DNA from: CAYSXS01 sp043817345
Lineage (GTDB): Bacteria > Patescibacteriota > Patescibacteriia > UBA2196
Direction: 5' to 3'
DNA: 6,319 bases
NCBI GenBank assembly: GCA_043817345.1
Contig: JBDRGZ010000001.1
Coordinates: 1-6,319, forward strand
Made by a program: the position numbers and the translations under genes. Under the pieces are notes generated by a model that saw only the letters and a program-made list of their open reading frames with translations, did not search any database and had not been told where the DNA came from. Below are positions 1 through 5,732 of this stretch, piece after piece (position 1 is the first letter of the stretch; every line of letters starts with the position of its first letter).

Positions 1-5
1 ATATC

Positions 6-32
6 TTAGCACTCTAATGTCAAGAGTGCTAA
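6..32. promoter_or_regulatory. CIRCE operator, left copy (HrcA binding site)
   Basis: A perfect CIRCE: TTAGCACTC at 6-14, a 9-nt spacer at 15-23, and GAGTGCTAA at 24-32. CIRCE is the operator of the heat-shock repressor HrcA. This copy lies downstream of the minus-strand promoter at 50-77, where it would control a gene to the left of the window. No such gene is visible, so its target is unknown; if the palindrome is an artefact, this copy is only an echo of the one at 187-213. Confidence 0.9.
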
Positions 33-49
33 TTACTCTCTGATTATTT

Positions 50-77
50 ATTATACAACAAAAAAACAGGCTGTCAA
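50..77 (-). promoter_or_regulatory. Divergent sigma70-type promoter pointing out of the window
   Basis: On the minus strand TTGACA occupies 77-72 and TATAAT occupies 55-50, with a 16-nt spacer. Both boxes match consensus. Transcription would start near 43 and run leftward through the CIRCE at 32-6 and off the window. It is the mirror image of the groESL promoter at 142-169, differing only at the two mismatched spacer positions (59 and 71). Whether it has a real gene to drive cannot be seen. Confidence 0.7.
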
Positions 78-141
78 CCCCTCACCTTTTAGTCACCTAC
101 TACAAAGTAGCAAATTCTAAAAGTCGCTAAAAGGTGAGGGG

Positions 142-169
142 TTGACAACCTGTTTTTTTATTGTATAAT
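142..169 (+). promoter_or_regulatory. groESL main promoter (sigma70 consensus)
   Basis: TTGACA at 142-147 and TATAAT at 164-169 with a 16-nt spacer; both boxes are perfect consensus. The expected start of transcription is near 176, giving a leader of about 75 nt with the CIRCE operator starting roughly 12 nt inside it. That is the usual arrangement for HrcA-repressed groESL operons: vegetative sigma factor, with repression from an operator just downstream of the start. Confidence 0.88.
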
Positions 170-186
170 AAATAATCAGAGAGTAA

Positions 187-213
187 TTAGCACTCTTGAC
201 ATTAGAGTGCTAA
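187..213. promoter_or_regulatory. CIRCE operator of groESL (HrcA binding site)
   Basis: TTAGCACTC at 187-195, a 9-nt spacer TTGACATTA at 196-204, and GAGTGCTAA at 205-213, a perfect match to the classical CIRCE inverted repeat. HrcA is known to bind this element at normal temperature and to be kept active by GroEL itself, so the operon responds to chaperone demand. The spacer contains a TTGACA box that could serve a second promoter. hrcA is not in this window. Confidence 0.95.
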
Positions 214-224
214 GATATTAAAAT
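196..224 (+). promoter_or_regulatory. Possible second groESL promoter with its -35 inside CIRCE
   Basis: TTGACA at 196-201 lies in the CIRCE spacer. Seventeen nucleotides further, at 219-224, is TAAAAT, a 5/6 match to TATAAT. If used, transcription would start near 231 with a leader of about 20 nt, and bound HrcA would cover the -35 box directly. In DNA this AT-rich a 5/6 -10 match can be chance, so this is only a candidate. Confidence 0.4.
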
Positions 225-250
225 AAAATAATATAATTAAGCTTAAAACT

Positions 251-532
251 ATGAATTTACAACCCTTAACAGATCATTTGATCGTTAAACCCCTTCAAAA
301 AGAAGAGAAATCTGGTATTGTTTTACCAGAAGATGCTAAAGAAAAAGCAGAAAAAGGAGAAGTTGTTGCTGTTGGACTTGGTCGTGTCTTAGATAATGGT
401 AATCGTTTAGAAATGGATATTAAAGTTGGAGATAATATTATGTTTAAACAATATGCTCCAGAAGAAATTAAGGTTAAAGATGAAACATACTATGTTTTAT
501 CTCAATCTGATGTAATTGCAATAATTAAATAA
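251..532 (+). CDS. groES: Co-chaperonin GroES (Hsp10)
   Basis: GroES forms the seven-subunit lid that closes the GroEL chamber during ATP-driven protein folding in the cytoplasm. The 93-residue length is normal for the family. The N-terminal strand reads PLTDHLIVKPL (5-15), followed by the mobile loop with the hydrophobic GroEL-binding tripeptide IVL (23-25) and then LPED. The middle carries the usual GEVVAVGLGRVLDNG stretch (36-50, roof-loop side), and the C-terminus has the typical FKQYAPEEIKVKDETYYVL pattern ending in a D-V-I-A-I-I strand. It is first in a two-gene operon, 10 nt before groEL, behind a CIRCE-controlled promoter. The 20 bases before the ATG contain a single G and no Shine-Dalgarno motif; the ATG is fixed by the conserved N-terminus. 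Confidence 0.97.
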   Translation: MNLQPLTDHLIVKPLQKEEKSGIVLPEDAKEKAEKGEVVAVGLGRVLDNGNRLEMDIKVGDNIMFKQYAPEEIKVKDETYYVLSQSDVIAIIK

Positions 533-542
533 CAAAATATAT

Positions 543-2177
543 ATGGCTAAACAAATCATATTTGATGAAAAAGCTAGATTAGCTTTAAAAAAAGGAGTTG
601 ATCAATTAGCTGATACAGTAAAAGTAACTCTTGGCCCCAAAGGACGTAATGTTGTGATTGGGGAATCTTTTGGTTCACCAACTGTAACTAAAGACGGAGT
701 TTCTGTAGCTAAAGAAATTGAATTAGAAGATAAGTTTGAAGCAATTGGTGCTGAGATGGTTAAAGAAGTTGCAGTTAAAACCAATGATGTTGCTGGTGAT
801 GGTACAACTACAGCCACTTTACTTGCACAAAGTATATTAACCCAAGGTTTAAAAAATGTAACTGCTGGTGCAGATCCAATGGCTATTCGTCGTGGAATTG
901 AAAAAGGTGTTAAAGCAGTTGTTAAAGAATTAAAGGAAAATATTTCTAAACCTGTACAAGGTAAAGAAGATATTACTCATATAGCTTCAATTTCTGCTAA
1001 TGATAAAAATATTGGTAGTCTAATTGCTGAAGTTATGGATGAGGTTGGTAAAGATGGAGTAATCACAGTTGAAGAATCACGAGAGTTTGGTTTAAAAAAA
1101 GAAATTGTTGAAGGAATGCAATTTGATCAAGGATATGTTTCTCCTTACATGATTACAGATACAGCACGTATGGAATCAGTTATGGATAATCCATATATTC
1201 TGGTAACTGATGGAAAAATTTCTTCAGTTGAAGATATTAGACCATTATTAGAAAAACTAGTTCAATCTGGTAAAAAAGATTTAGTAATTATTGCTGACGA
1301 AGTTGAAGGAGTAGCTTTAACTACTTTAGTTTTAAACAAACTTCAGGGAGTGTTTAATGTTTTAGCTGTTAAAGCTCCTGGATTTGGTGATCGTAAAAAA
1401 GAAATTTTAACAGATATTGCAGTCTTAACTGGAGCCAGAGTAATTTCAGAAGAAGTGGGATTAAAATTAGAGGCTGCTGATTTAAACGATTTGGGTCAAG
1501 CCAGAAAAGTTGTATCTACAAAAGAAGATACAACAATAGTTGAAGGTAAGGGCGAAGAAAATGAAATTAAAACAAGAGTTGAACAAATTAAAGCTCAATT
1601 AGAAAATACAACATCAGATTTTGATAAAGAAAAACTCCAAGAACGTTTAGGTAAATTAGGTGGTGGCGTAGCTGTATTGAAAGTTGGTGCTGCTACTGAA
1701 ACTGAAATGAAAGAAGTTAAACACAGAATAGAAGATGCTTTGTCAGCTACTAGAGCTGCTGTTGAAGAAGGTATTGTAGTTGGTGGAGGAGTAGCTTTAA
1801 TTAGAGCTTTACCGGTTTTAGATAGTATTGAGGTTAATGAAGAAGAAAAAATTGGTTTAGATATTCTTAAGAGAGCATTAGAAGAGCCAGTTAAACAGAT
1901 TGCTATTAATGCAGGCAAAGACGGCTCAGTTGTTGTTTCTGAAATTAAAAAACGAGAAGGTAATTTTGGATATAATGCAGAAAAGAATAAATATGAGGAT
2001 TTAGTTGAAGTAGGTATCATTGACCCAACTAAAGTTACTCGTTCTGCTTTACAAAATGCAGCTTCAATTGCTTCATTAGTTTTAACAACTGAAGCAGTTA
2101 TAGCAGAATTGCCAGGCAAAGAAGATAATATGCCACAGATGCCAGCTGGTATGAACCCAAGCATGATGGGAATGTAA
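543..2177 (+). CDS. groEL: Chaperonin GroEL (Hsp60), 60 kDa
   Basis: GroEL forms the double-ring cytoplasmic chamber that folds proteins with ATP and GroES. The 544-residue protein is full length and collinear with E. coli GroEL. Visible landmarks are the nucleotide-binding motifs TLGPKGRNV (29-37) and GDGTTT (85-90, with D86 equivalent to E. coli D87), the hinge-region Asp at D51, and the apical domain at about 190-375 with YVSPYM (198-203) and the APGFGDRKK stretch (278-286). The general-base Asp is D398 in HRIEDALSATRAAVEEG, followed by GGG at 414-416, and the GIIDPTKVTR motif (491-500) completes the ATP site. The tail is Met-rich (ends NPSMMGM) and lacks the long Gly-Gly-Met repeat common in other bacteria. 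It follows groES by 10 nt and is translated without a Shine-Dalgarno motif: there is no G in the 20 bases before the ATG. Confidence 0.99.
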   Translation: MAKQIIFDEKARLALKKGVDQLADTVKVTLGPKGRNVVIGESFGSPTVTKDGVSVAKEIELEDKFEAIGAEMVKEVAVKTNDVAGDGTTTATLLAQSILTQGLKNVTAGADPMAIRRGIEKGVKAVVKELKENISKPVQGKEDITHIASISANDKNIGSLIAEVMDEVGKDGVITVEESREFGLKKEIVEGMQFDQGYVSPYMITDTARMESVMDNPYILVTDGKISSVEDIRPLLEKLVQSGKKDLVIIADEVEGVALTTLVLNKLQGVFNVLAVKAPGFGDRKKEILTDIAVLTGARVISEEVGLKLEAADLNDLGQARKVVSTKEDTTIVEGKGEENEIKTRVEQIKAQLENTTSDFDKEKLQERLGKLGGGVAVLKVGAATETEMKEVKHRIEDALSATRAAVEEGIVVGGGVALIRALPVLDSIEVNEEEKIGLDILKRALEEPVKQIAINAGKDGSVVVSEIKKREGNFGYNAEKNKYEDLVEVGIIDPTKVTRSALQNAASIASLVLTTEAVIAELPGKEDNMPQMPAGMNPSMMGM

Positions 2178-2202
2178 TTTGATATATTAAAATATTTTTA
2201 AG

Positions 2203-2236
2203 AAGTGGCTGTTGTTGCAGCCACTTTTTGGTTTTT
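2203..2236 (+). terminator. Rho-independent terminator of groESL
   Basis: A 9-bp stem, AAGTGGCTG (2203-2211) with CAGCCACTT (2218-2226), closes a 6-nt loop and runs into a T-rich tract (2225-2229 and 2231-2235, interrupted by GG at 2230-2231 region). It lies 25 nt after the groEL stop, so groESL is separated from the next unit. Confidence 0.85.
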
Positions 2237-2240
2237 GTGG

Positions 2241-2263
2241 AGTATGATATACTATGAGTATAT
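2241..2263 (+). promoter_or_regulatory. Candidate extended -10 promoter with overlapping inverted repeats before the membrane-protein gene
   Basis: TATACT at 2248-2253, preceded by TG at 2245-2246, makes an extended -10 (TGnTATACT). The -35 position, inside the terminator T-tract at 2225-2230, matches consensus poorly. Transcription would start near 2260, only a few bases before the ATG at 2264, so the message would be almost leaderless. The same stretch is packed with dyads: ATATACT (2247-2253) mirrors AGTATAT (2257-2263), and AGTAT (2241-2245) mirrors ATACT (2249-2253). These could be an operator or simply AT-rich promoter sequence. Confidence 0.4.
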
Positions 2264-2827
2264 ATGTATAATAAAAATTCAAAAAATTTAGAAAATAATT
2301 TATTACCTCCTGGTTTAGAAGAGATTGAAATTGAAGGACCAGATAATATCGAAATAGAGGCTCAACCACAAATTGAAGCACCTAGGAAAATATCTTTTTT
2401 TTGGAATGAGTTCAAAGGGTTGTTTCTTTTCTTTGTAATCCTTGAGTTTGTAATTGTTTTATTTGGGTTATTTGAATTCTTTGAATTTCTAGCTCAAGAT
2501 ATTTTGCCTGGTTTGATTTTAATTTTTGAATTTTTAATTTTAATTGGTTTGTCAGCCAGATTTGTTAAAATTAAAGATATTAAAAATTCTTTTTTTGTGC
2601 CAATGTCTTTTGGTATATTAGTAGGGTTTGTTTCTGGTTTTATTAAAATCTTCCAATATTTAGAAACTTGGGTGATATATAATATATTTTTAGAAACAAT
2701 AGCTATGATAATTTGGGCCGTTATTATTGCTTTGGTTGTTAATGCTGTAAATATTATAGCTGGAAAAATTGATAAAATAATTAGATATCGTAAAAATAAA
2801 GTTAGAAGTGATTTAAAAATTAATTAA
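2264..2827 (+). CDS. Predicted four-helix integral membrane protein, function unknown
   Basis: I do not recognise a family for this 187-residue protein. It has a hydrophilic, strongly acidic N-terminal segment (about 9-40, rich in Glu, Pro and Ile, with a repeated I-E-I-E pattern), then four hydrophobic segments at about 53-74, 81-98, 111-129 and 141-166, and a basic tail (168-183, rich in Lys/Arg). By the positive-inside rule the basic C-terminus should be cytoplasmic; with four crossings the acidic N-terminus would be cytoplasmic too. There is no signal peptide and no catalytic motif. It precedes the DUF4870-like gene by 7 nt, and the two are probably co-transcribed with ppsA. The start is uncertain: no Shine-Dalgarno motif beyond a bare GAG at 2256-2258, and the ATG sits at the predicted transcript end. 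The only other Met is residue 114, inside a membrane segment, so this ATG is the best choice. Confidence 0.8.
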   Translation: MYNKNSKNLENNLLPPGLEEIEIEGPDNIEIEAQPQIEAPRKISFFWNEFKGLFLFFVILEFVIVLFGLFEFFEFLAQDILPGLILIFEFLILIGLSARFVKIKDIKNSFFVPMSFGILVGFVSGFIKIFQYLETWVIYNIFLETIAMIIWAVIIALVVNAVNIIAGKIDKIIRYRKNKVRSDLKIN

Positions 2828-2834
2828 AAAATTT

Positions 2835-3227
2835 ATGAATAAAAAAACAATACGTGAAGAAGGAGAAGAAATTAAAAAAGAAGCCAAAAGAGCAGCTGAT
2901 GAATTTAAAAAACAAGTAGTTGATGAACAAGACGATGGAGTTATCGCTGCTGTTGGATATATTTGGATCCTTTTCTTAATCCCAATGTTTTTAAAGAAAG
3001 ATAGTGAATTTTGCCAGCATCATGCTAAACAAGGTTTAGTGCTGTTTATCTTTTCTTTAATTGTTACTGTTTTAGGTTCAATTCCAATTATTGGTTGGTT
3101 AATCATTATGCCAATTGGTTGGATTATTGTCATAATCCTTATGCTATTAGGTATAGTTAATGCTTTACGAGGCTCAATGTGGGAAATGCCATATTTAGGT
3201 AAATATGCTAAAAAATTAAATTTTTAA
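2835..3227 (+). CDS. Small membrane protein, DUF4870-like
   Basis: A 130-residue protein with a charged N-terminal helix (about 1-34, Lys/Glu-rich, possibly coiled coil) and three hydrophobic segments at about 36-53, 66-82 and 86-110. The first segment ends in a short charged turn, followed by FCQHHAKQGLVLF (59-71), which resembles the F-H-A-K-Q-G-L motif of the DUF4870 (Tic20-like) small membrane proteins. The end, with GIVNALRGSMWEMPYLGKYA (106-125), also fits that family, whose last helix is typically followed by a G-x-x-W-x-x-P-x-x-G pattern. The biochemical role of the family is not established. The gene lies 7 nt after the four-helix protein and 17 nt before ppsA, in the same direction. 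No G occurs in the 20 bases before the ATG. Confidence 0.85.
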   Translation: MNKKTIREEGEEIKKEAKRAADEFKKQVVDEQDDGVIAAVGYIWILFLIPMFLKKDSEFCQHHAKQGLVLFIFSLIVTVLGSIPIIGWLIIMPIGWIIVIILMLLGIVNALRGSMWEMPYLGKYAKKLNF

Positions 3228-3244
3228 ATTAAAATATATATACC

Positions 3245-5611
3245 ATGCTTAAAAAAACAAAAAAACACATACTTTGGTTTAAAGAAATTTCAAATAAAGA
3301 TGTTCCTTTAGTGGGTGGCAAAAATGCTTCTTTAGGAGAAATGTATTCTGAATTATCTAAAAAAGGAGTAAATATTCCTAATGGTTTTGCAATTACAGCA
3401 GAAGCATATAAATATTTTATTGAATCAAATGATCTAGAAGGTAGAATTAGAGATGGCTTAAAAGGTTTAAAGAAAAATAGTGTTCAGGATTTAACTAAAA
3501 GGGCTAGTAAAATTAGGTCCTTAATTGCTAATGCTAAAATGCCAGCAGATTTAGAATTAAAAATTCTAAATGCTTACCATAAATTTGGCAAAGCTGAAGA
3601 CGTAGCAGTAAGATCTTCAGCAACAGCTGAAGATTTACCAGATGCTAGTTTTGCAGGACAACAAGAAACATATTTAAACGTTGTTGGCAGAGAAGAATTG
3701 ATTAAGTCGGTTAAAAATTGTTTTGCTTCTCTGTTTACAGCTCGGGCAATCTCATACAGGGTAGAGAAAAAGTTTAATCATTTTGATGTATATTTATCTG
3801 TAACAGTTCAAAAAATGGTAAGGAGTGATTTGGCTTCTTCGGGTGTTATGTTTTCTATTGATACAGAATCTGGTTTTAAAGATGCTGTATTAATTAATTC
3901 AATATATGGTTTGGGAGAAAATATTGTGCAAGGAAAAGTTAACCCCGATGAGTTCTATGTTTTCAAGCCCACTCTAGCTAAGAATAAAAATGCGATTTTA
4001 TCTAAGACATTAGGGAATAAGAATATTAAGATGGTATATAAAGGGAACGATGTAGAGAATGTTAAAGTTAAAACAGCTGATCAAGATAAATTTTCAATAA
4101 CCGATAAGGAAATTACTCAGTTAGCTAAATGGGCAGTTATTATTGAAAAACATTATAACAAACCAATGGATATTGAATGGGCCAAAGACGGTAAAACAAA
4201 TAAGTTGTTTATTGTTCAAGCTAGACCAGAAACTGTTCATTCGCAAAAGGATGTTAATGTTTTAGAAGAATATTTGATTAATAAGAAAAAAGCTTCTGAA
4301 GATAAAGTAATTTGTGTAGGTAAAGCTGTTGGTTCTAAGATTGGACAAGGTAAAGCTCATGTAATAACAAATGTTAAGGATATTAATAAATTTAGGCCAG
4401 GAGAAGTATTAGTTACTGAAATGACAGATCCTGACTGGGTACCAGTTATGAAAATTGCTGGAGCAATTGTAACTGATCTCGGTGGGCGCACAGCACATGC
4501 TGCCATTGTGTCTCGAGAATTAGGAGTACCTTGTATTGTTGGTACAGGAGGTTGTACAGAAAAAATTAAGAATCAAGAAAATATTACGGTTAGTTGTGCT
4601 GAAGGAGAGGCTGGTAAAGTTTATTCTGGATTAATAGATTATAAAATTAAAAAAACCAATTTAAAATCTTTAAGAAAGCCAAAAACCAGCATCATGTTAA
4701 ATGTTGGTGAACCAGAACGAGCTTTTGAGTTTTCTTTTATACCTAATGATGGTGTTGGGTTGGCTAGAGAGGAGTTTATAGTCAATAACTATATCAAGGT
4801 CCACCCAATGGCTTTATTGAATTATGACAAATTAAAATCTAAAACATTAAAAGATCAGATAGATAAATTAAGCAAAGAATACAAAAAGAAACCAGATTTC
4901 TTTGTTGGGGAATTAGCTGAAGGAATCGCAAGGATTGCAGCAGCTTTTTATCCTAAAGATGTAATTGTTAGATTATCTGACTTTAAGACCAATGAGTATG
5001 TTAATTTAGTGGGTGGTACAGAATTTGAACCAAAAGAAGAAAACCCAATGATTGGCTGGCGTGGAGCTTCAAGATATTATGATCCACAATTTGTTGAAGT
5101 TTTTAAATTAGAATGTAAGGCATTACAAAAAGTTCGTCAAGAAATGGGGTTAGATAATGTCAAGATAATGATTCCTTTTGTTAGAACTGTAGATGAAGCA
5201 GAAAAAGTTATTCAAATTATGTCTAGTCAAGGATTAAAGAGACATAAGAATAAGCTAGAGATATATATGATGGTTGAAATTCCTGCGAATATTATTCTAG
5301 CCGAAGAGTTTTCTAAACTGTTTGATGGATTTTCAATTGGTTCTAATGATTTAACCCAATTAACTTTAGGTTTGGATAGGGACTCTAGTTTAATTGCTCA
5401 CGTAGGTAATGAAAAGAATGAGGCTGTTAAGAAACTGATCACCCAAGCTATACAAGTAGCAAAGAAAACTAAAACAAAGATTGGAATATGTGGACAAGCA
5501 CCCAGTGATTTCCCAGACTTTGCTAAATTTTTATCTAAACAAGGAATTGATAGTATTTCTTTAACACCTGATTCAGTAATTAAAACAATGATTGAAATGG
5601 GGAAGAAATAG
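3245..5611 (+). CDS. ppsA: Phosphoenolpyruvate synthase (pyruvate, water dikinase)
   Basis: PpsA converts pyruvate, ATP and water to phosphoenolpyruvate, AMP and phosphate, feeding gluconeogenesis; in some fermentative organisms it is thought to run in reverse. The 788 residues match the usual length (E. coli about 792). Domains run in order: an ATP-grasp pyruvate/ATP-binding domain (about 15-335) with VGGKNASLGEM (23-33), RSSATAEDLPDASFAGQQE (123-141) and IVQARPET (323-330); a swivelling phosphohistidine domain (about 355-465) with GGRTAHAA, catalytic His418; and a C-terminal PEP-binding barrel (about 480-785) with MVEIPA (676-681, Glu678), GSNDLTQ (699-705) and GICGQAPSD with catalytic Cys749. 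All key residues are present, so the enzyme should be active. The dikinase domain order is shared with pyruvate phosphate dikinase, but length and motifs fit PpsA. It is last in its probable operon, and the start shows no Shine-Dalgarno motif. Confidence 0.97.
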   Translation: MLKKTKKHILWFKEISNKDVPLVGGKNASLGEMYSELSKKGVNIPNGFAITAEAYKYFIESNDLEGRIRDGLKGLKKNSVQDLTKRASKIRSLIANAKMPADLELKILNAYHKFGKAEDVAVRSSATAEDLPDASFAGQQETYLNVVGREELIKSVKNCFASLFTARAISYRVEKKFNHFDVYLSVTVQKMVRSDLASSGVMFSIDTESGFKDAVLINSIYGLGENIVQGKVNPDEFYVFKPTLAKNKNAILSKTLGNKNIKMVYKGNDVENVKVKTADQDKFSITDKEITQLAKWAVIIEKHYNKPMDIEWAKDGKTNKLFIVQARPETVHSQKDVNVLEEYLINKKKASEDKVICVGKAVGSKIGQGKAHVITNVKDINKFRPGEVLVTEMTDPDWVPVMKIAGAIVTDLGGRTAHAAIVSRELGVPCIVGTGGCTEKIKNQENITVSCAEGEAGKVYSGLIDYKIKKTNLKSLRKPKTSIMLNVGEPERAFEFSFIPNDGVGLAREEFIVNNYIKVHPMALLNYDKLKSKTLKDQIDKLSKEYKKKPDFFVGELAEGIARIAAAFYPKDVIVRLSDFKTNEYVNLVGGTEFEPKEENPMIGWRGASRYYDPQFVEVFKLECKALQKVRQEMGLDNVKIMIPFVRTVDEAEKVIQIMSSQGLKRHKNKLEIYMMVEIPANIILAEEFSKLFDGFSIGSNDLTQLTLGLDRDSSLIAHVGNEKNEAVKKLITQAIQVAKKTKTKIGICGQAPSDFPDFAKFLSKQGIDSISLTPDSVIKTMIEMGKK

Positions 5612-5640
5612 AAAAACAGAAGAAAATACCCAGAATTGAC

Positions 5641-5667
5641 AAAAAACCGCATTTTTTGCGGTTTTTT
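5641..5667. terminator. Rho-independent terminator after ppsA, possibly bidirectional
   Basis: An 11-bp perfect stem, AAAAAACCGCA (5641-5651) with TGCGGTTTTTT (5657-5667), closes a T5 loop. The GC core is short (CCGC/GCGG) but is flanked by an A-run and a T-run, so the hairpin can work on either strand. It lies 29 nt after the ppsA stop and separates it from the AbiEi-like gene. Confidence 0.9.
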
Positions 5668-5690
5668 AATGTTTAAGTGGATAAATACTC

Positions 5691-5719
5691 TTGACATACT
5701 GTTTCTTATAGTATATAAT
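5691..5719 (+). promoter_or_regulatory. Consensus promoter of the AbiEi-like gene, nearly leaderless
   Basis: TTGACA at 5691-5696 and TATAAT at 5714-5719 with a 17-nt spacer: a full consensus match with ideal spacing. The predicted start of transcription is near 5726, only about 5 nt before the ATG at 5731, so there is no room for a ribosome-binding site. A promoter this strong with an overlapping dyad suggests tight repression. Confidence 0.85.
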
Positions 5720-5732
5720 TAGTGTATACTAT
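5708..5732. promoter_or_regulatory. Candidate operator: 8-bp inverted repeat across the -10 box and start codon
   Basis: ATAGTATA (5708-5715) and TATACTAT (5725-5732) are exact reverse complements separated by 9 nt, so half-site centres are 17 bp apart. The repeat covers the front of the -10 box, the predicted transcription start and the first two bases of the ATG. A third partial half-site, ATACT (5696-5700), overlaps the end of the -35 box and mirrors AGTAT (5710-5714), again with a 9-nt spacer. AbiEi antitoxins are known to repress their own promoters by binding inverted repeats, so autoregulation is the natural reading. The arms are AT-rich, so chance is not excluded. Confidence 0.55.

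Larger units (their letters stand above)
1..218. repeat. Long near-perfect inverted repeat (92-bp arms) spanning the groESL control region
   Basis: Bases 1-92 pair with 127-218 (paired positions sum to 219). Ninety of 92 positions are complementary; the two exceptions are C59/A160 and C71/A148. The 34-nt centre (93-126) carries its own small hairpin, CTACT (97-101) against AGTAG (106-110) with loop ACAA. Each arm contains a -35 box, a -10 box and a full CIRCE operator, so the whole promoter-operator is mirrored. The left arm reaches the first base of the window, so its true outer limit is unknown. It may be a natural divergent heat-shock promoter or a fold-back artefact at a contig end; both mismatches lie between -35 and -10, which leans slightly towards a real, evolved structure. 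Confidence 0.95.

Noticed and set aside
1..218. The palindrome as terminal repeats of an insertion sequence or a miniature transposable element.
   Set aside because: The arms are built from a functional promoter and CIRCE, there is no target-site duplication visible, and no transposase is present. The left boundary is not in the window, so this is unlikely rather than excluded.
1..218. The palindrome as a giant transcription terminator or a CRISPR-like repeat.
   Set aside because: There is one inverted pair only, with no repeated units or spacers, and it contains promoters directed outward from its centre, so it would not be transcribed through as one hairpin.
602..817. A 71-codon minus-strand frame inside groEL.
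   Set aside because: Antisense to the most conserved part of the chaperonin; a shadow of its codon pattern.
1595..2164. A 189-codon open frame on the minus strand inside groEL.
   Set aside because: It lies wholly antisense to conserved groEL coding sequence. Its product is Ser/Thr/Pro-rich as expected of a mirror frame, and there is no promoter or recognisable domain.
2267..2272. TATAAT just after the ATG of the membrane-protein gene as its -10 box.
   Set aside because: No -35 box at usable spacing, and it would place transcription after the only plausible start codon.
2187..2381. A 64-codon minus-strand frame over the groEL terminator and the start of the membrane-protein gene.
   Set aside because: It crosses a terminator hairpin and a promoter and has no start signal or family resemblance.
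251..5611. Alternative genetic code with UGA read as Gly or Trp, known in some candidate-phylum bacteria.
   Set aside because: All genes read through with no internal TGA, Trp is TGG and stops are TAA or TAG, so there is no positive evidence for recoding.
5398..5697. A 99-codon minus-strand frame over the end of ppsA.
   Set aside because: Mostly antisense to the conserved C-terminal barrel of PpsA, and it runs through the terminator at 5641-5667.
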